Shown here: one piece after another, positions 18,247 to 26,905 of the stretch
Layout of the letters: each line of letters opens with the position of its first letter
Numbering within the stretch: the stretch's first letter is position 1
Origin: Parabacteroides chinchillae
GTDB lineage: Bacteria > Bacteroidota > Bacteroidia > Bacteroidales > Tannerellaceae
Length of the DNA: 64,000 bases
Reading direction: 5' to 3'
Assembly (NCBI RefSeq): GCF_900108035.1
Contig: NZ_FNVS01000004.1
Location: 1-64,000 of the forward strand
Notes under the pieces: model-generated
Database searches by the model: none
Told to the model about the DNA's origin: nothing
Seen by the model: the letters and a program-made list of their open reading frames with translations, nothing else
Position numbers and translations under genes: made by a program

Positions 18247-20787
18247 TTACATGGATTGTCCCCCCTCGCTATTACCGCTATTATTACCCTTCATATCATC
18301 ATTATTAATACCGCGACGTACTTTCTTAATTCCACCTTTCAGGTTACCGAAGGTATAAGATATACTTAAACGGAACTCACGGGCACTCCGCCATACCGTA
18401 GAAACATTCTTGAAATTATTTCCAACGGTTGTCGTCTCCATTTTCATTGTTTTCCAGAACGGATTCTGCGCAGCCAAAGAAACAGTCAGCTTCTTTTTCA
18501 AGAAATCCTTGCTGACATTCAGACCTGCAAAATAGAACGGATTATATTTACTCTGCAACTGTATCCACGGACTGAAATAACCGCCGTTTACATTAATACG
18601 GAAATCTTTCGGCAGGTTAAACTGCGTACCCATGAAGATACGGCCGCTTATTCCGTCTTTTTCTATATTCAACGCTTTACTTTTCAAGTCGGTATAGTCC
18701 AGACCTGCATTCATATAAATACGGAACAAAGGAACCGGATTCCAGTTTCCGTATAAGAACAAACCAACTTGCTGACGCTTACCTACATTGCCATACGTAT
18801 TCCATAACGCACCATTATACTGCGAACGCGGGTCACTCTTCGGAAAATCGGCAATCATGCTATAACGTTCGATCGCATTATTTACAAACGTGTAGCTCAG
18901 ACTGGCATTAACACTGAACTTCTGGGCAAACTTGCTATAATTCAAGTTGACACTGTTACTCTTCTCTGAGTCCAGGTTCGGATTCCCCTGGGAAACATTC
19001 TGCGGATTTGAATCTTCTATATACGGATTCAAATACCAGATACCCGGACGCTGAATGCGCATATTATACCCTAAACGTAACGGAGTAGACATATCCAACT
19101 GGTAAGTTAACGTAGCATTCGGCACCAGATCAAAATAGTTTGCATCGAAGTTCATATCCGGTACTTTTGCAAACTCCGCATTTAAGCTGGTTCCTTCCGC
19201 ACGAAGACCGGCTTTTGCTCCAAACTTGCTAAATTTCACCTGATAACTCAGATAAGCCGAATATATATGCTGGATATGACGGAACCTGCTATTTTCAGAC
19301 GATACATCTTCCCAGACATTCAACGAATCGCGATAAACCTGCTCTAGTGTTTCACTCTTACTCTGACGGTTGATATATTTTACACCAGCCTCCAATGTCT
19401 GGTCTTTCCACGTCGGTGTTGTATAATCCACCTGTGCCGTATGCTCTACTGTAGATGCTTTATTTTTATTCCACTGCGGATAATCTTTGGCAAGAGGATA
19501 ATTTTCCACATTCAGTAAGTCTGTATGATTTTCACTATCATCAGGAGATTGGCTAAAACGATATGAAAGTGTCAGCAATTCATCTTTTTTGTGGGTAGAA
19601 TGCTGAAAGTCCACATTCACATCGGTAGAGCCAAAAGTACCTTCGGTATTACTGTTACGATCATACCAGTAATACTTTTCCATAGAAGCAGATTCAGCTT
19701 CCGGCAATCCCGTCATTACTCCTGAAACTTCCGAAAAGCGTTTAGATTTGCCCCGGAACAAGTTTACACCCACACTCAATAAATTCAGCGAATCTATTTC
19801 ATAACTGCCTTCCAAATTTCCATATTGAAAAGGACCTTTGCGCTTACTGCGGCCTGTTTCTTCAAAGCGGGAATCATAACCGTCTATTTCCAAATCATAC
19901 CCCGATTTATCACGTAATGCATAAGAATCATTCCATGGAGAATTACGGTTGTTATAACCATAGTTGGCTGTAATACCAAATTTACCGGCTTTCAGTGAGA
20001 CATAACCTCCACCACCAAAACTGCCTAAGGTGCTGGCATTGGCACGGATTGTTCCGGTATAGCCCTGTAAAGCATTCTTTGTCGTAATAATATTAATAAT
20101 ACCACCTACTCCTTCCGCATCATACTTGGCTCCCGGATCGGTTATAACTTCAACATTTTTAATAGAACTGGCCGGCATACTTTTCAATACATCCGATGCA
20201 TTTTCGCCACTCAACAGATTAGAAGGCTTTCCGTTCATATAAATTTTATAATTGGTAGAACCTTTCAATTGTATTTTATCATCGCCATCCACCGTAATCA
20301 TCGGAACCTTGCGAAGCATATCCAGGGTATTGTTGGTTTGTGCCTCAGGATCATCCTCCAGGCTATAGGTAAGCTTGTCAACTTCCACTTTTACCAAAGG
20401 TTTCTGTGCCGTAACGGTAACTTCGCCCAAACGTTGGTTATCATCTTTCATGTAAAGTTTACCCAAGTTCAGCGGACTATTCTTTTCCGATATGGAAAAC
20501 GTTTTCTGTGCCGGAGTTTTTCCAACAGATTGCATAGAGATGATGTATTTACCGGCACTTTTCAGCGTAGTCTCAAATTTACCATCAACATCACATGCTA
20601 ACATCTTAACTGCTTTCTGAGGAGCACTCTGTAAAGCAATATTAAGCGTGGCGTACGGAACTGTTTCGTTCGTTAGCGTGTCCACCACCTGCCCTTTAAT
20701 AACAAGGGGACTGGTATTATCTACCTGAGCACATAAAGGAAGTGCACTGATTAGCACCAGAAATAAGGATAAAAGTTTTCTATTCAT
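18247..20787 (-). CDS. TonB-dependent outer-membrane beta-barrel receptor (non-SusC type)
   Basis: 846 residues from ATG 20787 (MNRKLLSLFLVLISALPLCAQ is the signal peptide; the frame opens at 20847). A carboxypeptidase-regulatory-like domain (about 25-110) with VIKGQVVDTLTNETVPYATL is followed by a plug-like domain (about 120-230) containing LDMLRKVPMITVDGDD and YDAEGVGGIINIITTK, then a long barrel ending near FRLSISYTFGNL. There is no SusD partner. The C-terminus (GINNDDMKGNNSGNSEGGQ) is a polar tail after the last strand, unlike most barrels, which end in an aromatic residue. Substrate unknown. Confidence 0.88.
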   Translation of the reverse strand: MNRKLLSLFLVLISALPLCAQVDNTSPLVIKGQVVDTLTNETVPYATLNIALQSAPQKAVKMLACDVDGKFETTLKSAGKYIISMQSVGKTPAQKTFSISEKNSPLNLGKLYMKDDNQRLGEVTVTAQKPLVKVEVDKLTYSLEDDPEAQTNNTLDMLRKVPMITVDGDDKIQLKGSTNYKIYMNGKPSNLLSGENASDVLKSMPASSIKNVEVITDPGAKYDAEGVGGIINIITTKNALQGYTGTIRANASTLGSFGGGGYVSLKAGKFGITANYGYNNRNSPWNDSYALRDKSGYDLEIDGYDSRFEETGRSKRKGPFQYGNLEGSYEIDSLNLLSVGVNLFRGKSKRFSEVSGVMTGLPEAESASMEKYYWYDRNSNTEGTFGSTDVNVDFQHSTHKKDELLTLSYRFSQSPDDSENHTDLLNVENYPLAKDYPQWNKNKASTVEHTAQVDYTTPTWKDQTLEAGVKYINRQSKSETLEQVYRDSLNVWEDVSSENSRFRHIQHIYSAYLSYQVKFSKFGAKAGLRAEGTSLNAEFAKVPDMNFDANYFDLVPNATLTYQLDMSTPLRLGYNMRIQRPGIWYLNPYIEDSNPQNVSQGNPNLDSEKSNSVNLNYSKFAQKFSVNASLSYTFVNNAIERYSMIADFPKSDPRSQYNGALWNTYGNVGKRQQVGLFLYGNWNPVPLFRIYMNAGLDYTDLKSKALNIEKDGISGRIFMGTQFNLPKDFRINVNGGYFSPWIQLQSKYNPFYFAGLNVSKDFLKKKLTVSLAAQNPFWKTMKMETTTVGNNFKNVSTVWRSAREFRLSISYTFGNLKGGIKKVRRGINNDDMKGNNSGNSEGGQSM

Positions 20788-20971
20788 TGATCTAACTATA
20801 TAATATATACATAATTTACATTTACGATGCTTCCGTAAATGTGGCAAATATAATGTAATAAAAACTTTCTACAGCTAATTTTGTTTTAAAGAAGTCTAAA
20901 AAGAAGCATTTAGATACATGACAAACAGTCGATTGTTTTATTTTTGTACAAATTATCAACACATACGGCTT

Positions 20972-21079
20972 ATGAAACGAATGTCGAAACTACTAAAATT
21001 ATCGGATAATCAAATTCCAATGATGAACAATCCGGTAGGTTATCCTATACGGCAGGTCAAAATGCATCTTTGTAAATAA
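20972..21079 (+). CDS. Possible small protein, 35 residues
   Basis: A short frame MKRMSKLLKLSDNQIPMMNN, then PVGYPIRQVKMHLCK, lies in the 343-base gap between divergent genes. An element TATTTTTG (20939-20946) that fits the Bacteroidetes -7 box stands 25 bases before the ATG; no clear -33 TTG is seen. The peptide is basic with no membrane segment. It could be a real small protein or chance. The rest of the gap holds the promoters of the flanking genes. Confidence 0.25.
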   Translation: MKRMSKLLKLSDNQIPMMNNPVGYPIRQVKMHLCK

Positions 21080-21130
21080 TATATCAGACTATCTGGTAAT
21101 AATTCTTACTTTTGCCGAAAAATAGACGAG

Positions 21131-22222
21131 ATGCCTACTTTCTTTATCATTATTATAGCATTATACCTATTAGGTAATCTATATATATTCACTTGGGGGA
21201 AAAATACGTTAAAAGCCCAATCAACCGGAGTTAAAGTATTACTATCCATCATCTTTTGGGGATGTGCATTATCCTTTTTCTCCAGCTTCCTGTTACGAAA
21301 CGTAGCTATGCCGGATTTCCTTGCCCACACAATGCAGGAAATAGGAAACGGCTGGTTAGTGTTTACCTTATATATGGTAATACTGTTAGGAATCTGCGAT
21401 TTGCTACGGCTTTTCCACATCCGGGTACGGGGAGCATTTTATTTAGCAATCGGATTAACACTCAGCCTATTGGGATATGGATATTATAATTATCAACATC
21501 CGGATATAAAAGTTATCAACATAATTATCAACAAACCGGTAAACAGTGAGGAAAAGCAATTAAAAGTGGTTACCGTCAGCGATATTCACCTGGGATATGC
21601 AACTGACAAAGATATGCTTCAAAAATATGTAAAGTTAATAAACGACCAGAAACCCGACCTTATTTTAATTGGAGGCGACTTGATAGATAATAGTGTAGTT
21701 CCTCTGTATTCCGAACAAATGCATGAAGAACTGTCCCGGCTAAATGCGCCTTACGGCATTTATATGGTTCCGGGCAACCATGAATATATAAGCGGTATAA
21801 CAGAAAGTAAAGCATTTGTTCAGACAACTCCTATCGTATTTCTGCAGGATAGTATTGTCACACTACCCAATGGCATCCAAATTGCAGGAAGAGACGACCG
21901 GCATAACAAAAACAGAAAACCGATTGAAGAACTGATTCACACAACCAATCCTACAAAACCGGTTCTTTTGCTGGACCACCAGCCTTACGAATTGGACAAA
22001 ACAGCTTCCACTAATGTCGATTTGCAATTCAGTGGCCATACACACCGGGGGCAAATATGGCCTATGAACCTTGTTACCGACCATTTGTTTGAATTAAGTT
22101 ACGGTTACAAACAGATAAAGAATACTCATTTTTATGTTTCCTCCGGTTTATCGCTTTGGGGACCGCCTTTCAGAATCGGAACAGACAGCGAGCTTGTAGT
22201 ATTCAATATTACATTCAAATAA
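21131..22222 (+). CDS. Membrane-anchored metallophosphoesterase (YkuE/calcineurin-like), copy 1
   Basis: 363 residues. The N-terminal third has four hydrophobic segments (about 1-20, 35-57, 75-95, 105-122). The calcineurin-like domain starts about residue 145: VVTVSDIHLGY, LILIGGDLIDN, VPGNHEY, LLLDHQPYE and SGHTHRGQIWP give the metal ligands. It should hydrolyse a phosphoester at the membrane, possibly a lipid intermediate as for UDP-diacylglucosamine hydrolases or YkuE-like enzymes; the substrate is unknown. A -7 box TACTTTTG (21107-21114) lies 16 bases before the ATG. The paralogue starts 7 bases downstream. Confidence 0.9.
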   Translation: MPTFFIIIIALYLLGNLYIFTWGKNTLKAQSTGVKVLLSIIFWGCALSFFSSFLLRNVAMPDFLAHTMQEIGNGWLVFTLYMVILLGICDLLRLFHIRVRGAFYLAIGLTLSLLGYGYYNYQHPDIKVINIIINKPVNSEEKQLKVVTVSDIHLGYATDKDMLQKYVKLINDQKPDLILIGGDLIDNSVVPLYSEQMHEELSRLNAPYGIYMVPGNHEYISGITESKAFVQTTPIVFLQDSIVTLPNGIQIAGRDDRHNKNRKPIEELIHTTNPTKPVLLLDHQPYELDKTASTNVDLQFSGHTHRGQIWPMNLVTDHLFELSYGYKQIKNTHFYVSSGLSLWGPPFRIGTDSELVVFNITFK

Positions 22223-22229
22223 GAACGAC

Positions 22230-23369
22230 ATGAAAGTATTCATCCAGTCTATAGTAGCACAGCTATTACTAAATCCATATATCTTTTGGCGGGGATATCA
22301 GGCCATACCAGCCAGGAAAAGTTGGCGGATACCATATACCCTCTTCTTCATAATAGAGCTGGCCGTTTACCTTTTCGGTTTTTTCTTCCGGAATGAACTA
22401 CCGGACGATCTGATGATTGCCATTCAATATTATTGTAATACATGGTACATCTCGATGATCTATATCACCTTATCTTTATTAACATTGGAAGTCTTGCGAC
22501 TCTCTAACCATTGGCGGCATTGGTTTCCTAAAATAGTTACAACATACTGGAAACAGACCAAGCTTTCTCTTTTCTTTATCATACTTATAGGCGTCGCTGC
22601 TCTTATGTTCCATGCTTACCATAAAGTACAAAATCCGGTTGTAAAGAACGTCTATGTAACATTAGACAAAAAAGCAGGAAATAACCGGGACAGTCTTACT
22701 ATCGTTATGATGAGCGACCTGCATATCGGTGAAGTAATAGGCAAAAAACTTGTACAAAAATATGTAGCACTCAGCAATGCCCAACATCCGGACATGGTCG
22801 TCATTGTGGGTGACGTTATAGACTACGAATCCCGTTTTGCCGAAAAAGCGCATATAGAAGAAGATCTACAACAGTTAAAAGCTCCACTAGGAGTCTACAT
22901 TGTTTATGGTAACCACGAATATCGAGCCAACCGTAATGCCAAATACCGCTGGCTGAAAAAAACAGGAGCTACATTGCTTATCGATTCTATAGCCATGCCC
23001 GATTCTTCGTTCTATCTGATTGGCCGTGATGACAATATAAACAAGAAACGCAAACCTCTGCAGGCACTTATAAAAGGAGTGGATAAAAATAAACCTGTCA
23101 TTGTCTTAGACCATCAACCCTGGTCGTTTGCAGAAATGGAAATGAATGGAGCCGACCTGGGACTACATGGGCATACACACAACGGCCAACTATGGCCTTA
23201 TCCTCTCGTATTGAAATTCGTATATGAATGTGCTTACGGTTACTACCGGAAAGGACCGACTCAATTTTACGTATCTTCGGGCATAGGAATAGCCGGTCCT
23301 CCTTACCGGGTTGGCACACAATCGGAACTGGTGGTTATACATGTAAAGTTTAAAACATCAAGCAAGTAA
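22230..23369 (+). CDS. Membrane-anchored metallophosphoesterase (YkuE/calcineurin-like), copy 2
   Basis: 379 residues. Same plan as the preceding gene: four N-terminal hydrophobic segments, then VMMSDLHIGEVIGKK, VVIVGDVIDYES, VYGNHEYRAN, VLDHQPWSFAEM and LHGHTHNGQLWP. The two share PLQALIKG/PIEELIHT-type spacing and the ending of the type SSGIGIAGPPYRVGTQSELV, so they arose by tandem duplication. All metal ligands are kept in both. They are probably co-transcribed. Distinct substrates, or action as a pair, are possible but not shown. Confidence 0.9.
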   Translation: MKVFIQSIVAQLLLNPYIFWRGYQAIPARKSWRIPYTLFFIIELAVYLFGFFFRNELPDDLMIAIQYYCNTWYISMIYITLSLLTLEVLRLSNHWRHWFPKIVTTYWKQTKLSLFFIILIGVAALMFHAYHKVQNPVVKNVYVTLDKKAGNNRDSLTIVMMSDLHIGEVIGKKLVQKYVALSNAQHPDMVVIVGDVIDYESRFAEKAHIEEDLQQLKAPLGVYIVYGNHEYRANRNAKYRWLKKTGATLLIDSIAMPDSSFYLIGRDDNINKKRKPLQALIKGVDKNKPVIVLDHQPWSFAEMEMNGADLGLHGHTHNGQLWPYPLVLKFVYECAYGYYRKGPTQFYVSSGIGIAGPPYRVGTQSELVVIHVKFKTSSK

Positions 23370-23500
23370 TTTATTATCCGGGTATAACCCTTGAACCGAT
23401 GTCGTATAAAGGCAAGTATTGGTTTGAAGTTAAGAACAACAGGCTATTTCTGCCTGACTGCTAAGTCAGCGTAAGGTGACTGATAACTACTTTAACTACC

Positions 23501-23543
23501 GATTCGTGAACTCATAGTTATGATTCCTGAAACTCATAGTTAT
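23501..23543. repeat. Two tandem copies of a 21-22-bp ATAACT-type repeat
   Basis: Copies at 23501-23521 and 23522-23543 both contain AACTCATAGTTAT (minus strand ATAACTATGAGTT). They lie in the 263-base gap between convergent genes, just before the terminator hairpin. On the minus strand they share the ATAACTnnnGAGTT theme and period of the larger 23-bp array at 30346-30506. The remaining gap (23370-23500) shows nothing recognisable. Confidence 0.6.
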
Positions 23544-23564
23544 GACTTTTGAAAAACATAAAGA

Positions 23565-23603
23565 GAGAGGGCTGAATAACTTTGATTGTCATTCAGCCCT
23601 CTC
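23565..23603. terminator. Bidirectional transcription terminator
   Basis: A perfect 13-base stem, GAGAGGGCTGAAT (23565-23577) and ATTCAGCCCTCTC (23591-23603), with a 13-base loop. It sits between the plus-strand metallophosphoesterases and the minus-strand protease, with A-rich sequence on the left, so it can stop the minus-strand transcript and probably both. Confidence 0.75.
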
Positions 23604-23632
23604 CGGTATATCGTTATCCGACGGAACAGCTT

Positions 23633-25336
23633 TTATTTCTCCGCAGGTGTTTCTTTCTCCTTCTCCGGAGCACTCAATGTTTTAGTATATAACTCATGAT
23701 CGGCAAGAACCTCCAATGCTTTATCCAGGACTTCATCCTCTTTCAGGTTTTGCAGCAACTCGCCTCTCTGATAATAGTAACGCTTTACAATCTCTGCTGC
23801 CATCAACTTCTTGATTTCATCCTTGTTACGGTCAAAATCCCTATCAAGATTCGGAGTCAACTGCTCTTCCAACGCTTTAAGAGTGGTAGAGTCGCCATCC
23901 AGATAGCCTTCAAACTCTGCTATTTCTTTCAGACTCTTCAATGCTTTTTCACTCTGTCGGTCGTATGTAAAATTCTTCTCCTTTGCATATTGCTTCAGAG
24001 CTTCATAATCTTCATCCGTAACCACAAATTCTTCTACTGGTGCAATAGTCTTATGTTTCTGTACCCAATCTGTTATAAAATCAAACAGAACATAGTCTGC
24101 CGCCAGATAATACATCAATGAAGGTATTTTCTTTTCTTTCATTTCAAATTCCGGACGAACGCCACCGCCATCACGGACCGGACGGCCTTTGGATGTATAA
24201 AACACAGAAGTCAAACTATCAGGAATAGCGTTCACACTACCGTCTTCTTTACGGTGCGTATAGTCTAACTGCTGAATACAACGGCCGCTTGGTATATAAT
24301 ATTTGCTCATAGTCACCTTTAACTTGCCATCATAAGGCAAATCACGGGTAGTCTGAACCAGACCTTTTCCAAAAGAGCGCTGACCAATCAATACGGCACG
24401 GTCCAAATCCTGCAAAGAACCCGAAACGATTTCTGATGCCGAAGCCGAGTTGCCATTAATCAAAACAGCCAGAGGCATTACCGTATCCAAAGGCTCGCTC
24501 GAAGTACGATAAGTACGATCCCATTGTTTTATCTTGCCTTTCGTAGAGATTACTTCGCTGCCTTTCGGTACAAACAGGCTTACTATCTGAACTGCAGATT
24601 CCAATACACCGCCGCCATTATTACGTAAATCGATTATCAGGGATTTGATGTTATGGTTCTTCCGTAAATCTTCAAAAGCAGCCTTCACTTCCTGAGCACT
24701 CTTGTCTGTAAAACCTTTCAAGTAGATATAACCTACACTATCGTTGCGAACTCCATAATAGGTAACCTGGTCTACAACAACCTGTTTACGCACGATATCG
24801 ATCTTGCGGGGTTTCTTTTCGCCCGGACGCTGAATGGTTAATGTAATTTTTGTATTGGGAACGCCCTTCAACAATTCGCTTACTTTATCATTCGTAGCTT
24901 TAGAGACATCTATCGTATCTATTGCCAAAATACGGTCGCCCGCTTTCAGTCCGGCCAATGCCGCCGGCATTCCTTCAAACGGCTCAACAATAATTACGCC
25001 TCCGTCTTTATCACGCTGACGTATATAAGACCCTATACCACCATATTCGCCCGTAGTAATAAGCTTCAATCCTTCCATTTCCTGTTCGGGAATATACTCG
25101 GTGTATGGATCCAAGCCACCCAACATCGCATCTATACCGCGGCGAACTGTTTTATCTATATCCACAGAATCTACATAAAACATCTCCATCTCTTTCACAA
25201 GAGCATTGAAAATATCAAGATTCTTACTTACTTCAAAACGATTATCATTCTGTGCCTGCCCCGGAAATATACTTCCGGCAATGAGTAGCAAGCTTAGCAA
25301 TCCTATAATTCTCTTTCGTTGAATCAGTCTACACAT
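23633..25336 (-). CDS. S41 family C-terminal processing peptidase (CtpA/Prc type)
   Basis: 567 residues. The signal peptide (about 1-28) is followed by a helical N-terminal part with GIDAMLGGLDPYTEYIP, a PDZ domain (about 90-165, GGIGSYIRQRDKDGG and LAGLKAGDRILAID), and the S41 core. The core has DLRNNGGGVLESAVQI, the catalytic Ser in NGNSASASEIVSGSLQ and Lys in GQRSFGKGLVQTT. It acts in the periplasm, trimming exposed C-termini of envelope proteins. A charged C-terminal region (about 430-567) ends EKEKETPAEK. Single gene, 50 bases from the PfkB kinase gene upstream. Confidence 0.93.
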   Translation of the reverse strand: MCRLIQRKRIIGLLSLLLIAGSIFPGQAQNDNRFEVSKNLDIFNALVKEMEMFYVDSVDIDKTVRRGIDAMLGGLDPYTEYIPEQEMEGLKLITTGEYGGIGSYIRQRDKDGGVIIVEPFEGMPAALAGLKAGDRILAIDTIDVSKATNDKVSELLKGVPNTKITLTIQRPGEKKPRKIDIVRKQVVVDQVTYYGVRNDSVGYIYLKGFTDKSAQEVKAAFEDLRKNHNIKSLIIDLRNNGGGVLESAVQIVSLFVPKGSEVISTKGKIKQWDRTYRTSSEPLDTVMPLAVLINGNSASASEIVSGSLQDLDRAVLIGQRSFGKGLVQTTRDLPYDGKLKVTMSKYYIPSGRCIQQLDYTHRKEDGSVNAIPDSLTSVFYTSKGRPVRDGGGVRPEFEMKEKKIPSLMYYLAADYVLFDFITDWVQKHKTIAPVEEFVVTDEDYEALKQYAKEKNFTYDRQSEKALKSLKEIAEFEGYLDGDSTTLKALEEQLTPNLDRDFDRNKDEIKKLMAAEIVKRYYYQRGELLQNLKEDEVLDKALEVLADHELYTKTLSAPEKEKETPAEK

Positions 25337-25385
25337 AGAATTATTTAGTTAATTAACGATGTAAATGTATGCATAATACAGCGTC

Positions 25386-26363
25386 TTATGCCAATATTGC
25401 TTTTACTTTTAACTTTATTTGTTCCCATTTATCCATCGGTATTTGTGGGCCAACCACATCAATAACATATCCGGCCAGCATAGACCCTATGCGTGCGGAT
25501 TGTTCCAAAGTTGCCCCAACAGAACAACCATACAGGAACCCGGCAGCAAAGTTGTCACCGGCTCCCGTTGTATCAAGCGGCTTTCCTCCTTCGGCCGGAA
25601 CTGTGAAAAACTGTCCTTTACAGCCTACAATAGCGCCTTCTTTACCTAAAGTTACAATAGAAACGTCTACCATTTCGGAAAGTACCTTCACTGCATCACA
25701 TGCTTTCAGCCCTGTATAAGCTTCAGCCTCCGGTTCGTTTGAAAACAGGATGTCCACATATTTAGGTATAATATCTTCAAGGAAACCTTTAAAGGCATTT
25801 ACAATATTAAAATTAGACAAGTCCAAAGCGACCTTTAAACCTAGCTTTTTTGCCTTTTGCATAGTGGTGCGAACCAAAGGTTCATTCACTAACAAATAGC
25901 CTTCTATATATATACATTGATATCCGGAAAGTATTTCTTCACTGATTTCATCGGGAGTAATAGTTGCTGCCGGGCCAAGAAACGTACCCATAGTACGTTC
26001 GCCATCAGAAGATATCAGAACAGTACAACTGCCGGACACACCGTCTACCTTAATAAAGTATGGAGTTACACCGGCTTCTTCCAATGCCTTTTCATAAAAT
26101 TTACCTACGGAGTCTGAACCGATTTTACCAATAAAACCAGTCTTTGCATCCAAAAAGGCCATGGCACGCATAGTATTGCAAACCGAACCGCCGGGAGCCT
26201 GGCTTCTTTCCAAGTGTTCCTGAGCCTTACGAATAGCAAGCATTTGTTGCTGATCTATCATATCCATCGCTCCCTTCTTAATTCCTATTTCACTGAGTAC
26301 ATTATCATTATCTAATTTCAACAGTACATCTACCAATGCATTTCCTAAACCGATCGTATTCAT
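25386..26363 (-). CDS. PfkB-family sugar/adenosine kinase
   Basis: 325 residues. PfkB signature 1 is near GGSVCNTMRAMAFLDAKTGF (about residues 59-79) and signature 2 is DTTGAGDNFAAGFLYG (about 261-276) with the catalytic Asp. The N-terminus GLGNALVDVLLKLDND and the C-terminal GYVIDVVGPQIP are those of the Bacteroidetes branch often annotated as adenosine kinase. It should phosphorylate a nucleoside or sugar with ATP. The exact substrate is inferred and uncertain. Confidence 0.88.
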   Translation of the reverse strand: MNTIGLGNALVDVLLKLDNDNVLSEIGIKKGAMDMIDQQQMLAIRKAQEHLERSQAPGGSVCNTMRAMAFLDAKTGFIGKIGSDSVGKFYEKALEEAGVTPYFIKVDGVSGSCTVLISSDGERTMGTFLGPAATITPDEISEEILSGYQCIYIEGYLLVNEPLVRTTMQKAKKLGLKVALDLSNFNIVNAFKGFLEDIIPKYVDILFSNEPEAEAYTGLKACDAVKVLSEMVDVSIVTLGKEGAIVGCKGQFFTVPAEGGKPLDTTGAGDNFAAGFLYGCSVGATLEQSARIGSMLAGYVIDVVGPQIPMDKWEQIKLKVKAILA

Positions 26364-26388
26364 TTTTTCATTTTTTTCTGCAAATATA

Positions 26389-26419
26389 TTGCATATTTCA
26401 AAAACATCCTCTACTTTTG
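26389..26419 (+). promoter_or_regulatory. Promoter of the tRNA-Asn cluster
   Basis: TTG (26389-26391), a 20-base spacer and TACTTTTG (26412-26419) match the Bacteroidetes sigma-ABfr consensus (TTTG, 19-20 bases, TAnnTTTG). It lies about 50 bases before the first tRNA-Asn and is divergent from the PfkB kinase gene. Confidence 0.7.
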
Positions 26420-26471
26420 CAGTGCAATTTCAGAAGGGGTACAAGTTATACTCCGGAAGATGCAATAAAAT

Positions 26472-26545
26472 TCTTCCTTAGCTCAGTTGGTTAGAGCATC
26501 TGACTGTTAATCAGAGGGTCCTTGGTTCAAGTCCAAGAGGAAGAG
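26472..26545 (+). tRNA. tRNA-Asn(GTT), copy 1
   Basis: Cloverleaf read by hand: acceptor TCTTCCT pairs with AGGAAGA; D-arm GCTC/GAGC; anticodon loop CTGTTAA with anticodon GTT; T-arm CTTGG TTCAAGT CCAAG; discriminator G. CCA is not encoded. Confidence 0.95.
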
Positions 26546-26580
26546 CTCAAAAAGACATCGGGAAAGACTGAAAAACATAT

Positions 26581-26654
26581 TCTTCCTTAGCTCAGTTGGT
26601 TAGAGCATCTGACTGTTAATCAGAGGGTCCTTGGTTCAAGTCCAAGAGGAAGAG
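26581..26654 (+). tRNA. tRNA-Asn(GTT), copy 2
   Basis: Identical to copy 1 over its 74 bases. The spacer after it (CTCAAAAAGACATCGGGAAA type) is also nearly the same as that after copy 1, showing recent tandem duplication of a 109-base unit. Confidence 0.95.
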
Positions 26655-26691
26655 CTCAAAAAGACATCGGGAAAGACTGAAAGACATATTT

Positions 26692-26765
26692 TCTTCCTTA
26701 GCTCAGTTGGTTAGAGCATCTGACTGTTAATCAGAGGGTCCTTGGTTCAAGTCCAAGAGGAAGAG
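26692..26765 (+). tRNA. tRNA-Asn(GTT), copy 3
   Basis: Identical to copies 1 and 2. It starts 111 bases after copy 2 and is followed within 12 bases by the terminator hairpin of the cluster, so the three are probably processed from one transcript. Confidence 0.95.
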
Positions 26766-26776
26766 CTTTAGAAAAA

Positions 26777-26806
26777 GAGATACTTCATTCGGGGTATCTC
26801 TTTTTT
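26777..26806 (+). terminator. Terminator of the tRNA-Asn cluster
   Basis: Stem GAGATAC (26777-26783)/GTATCTC (26794-26800), flanked by A5 on the left and T6 on the right, which lengthen the stem. A 10-base loop lies between the arms. Classic rho-independent form just after the third tRNA. Confidence 0.85.
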
Positions 26807-26905
26807 ATTACAATACGATTAAGTTAGCCTTAATTAACGATTATAGCTTCATGTATAAAAAAAGGATTCATATTTTTACCGCCAATAATCTTAAAATAGA
26901 ATTTG

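Noticed and set aside
26472-26765. tRNA-Asn repeats as att sites of an integrated element
   Set aside because: The copies are whole tRNAs 109-111 bases apart with only spacer between them and no integrase; simple tandem duplication explains them.
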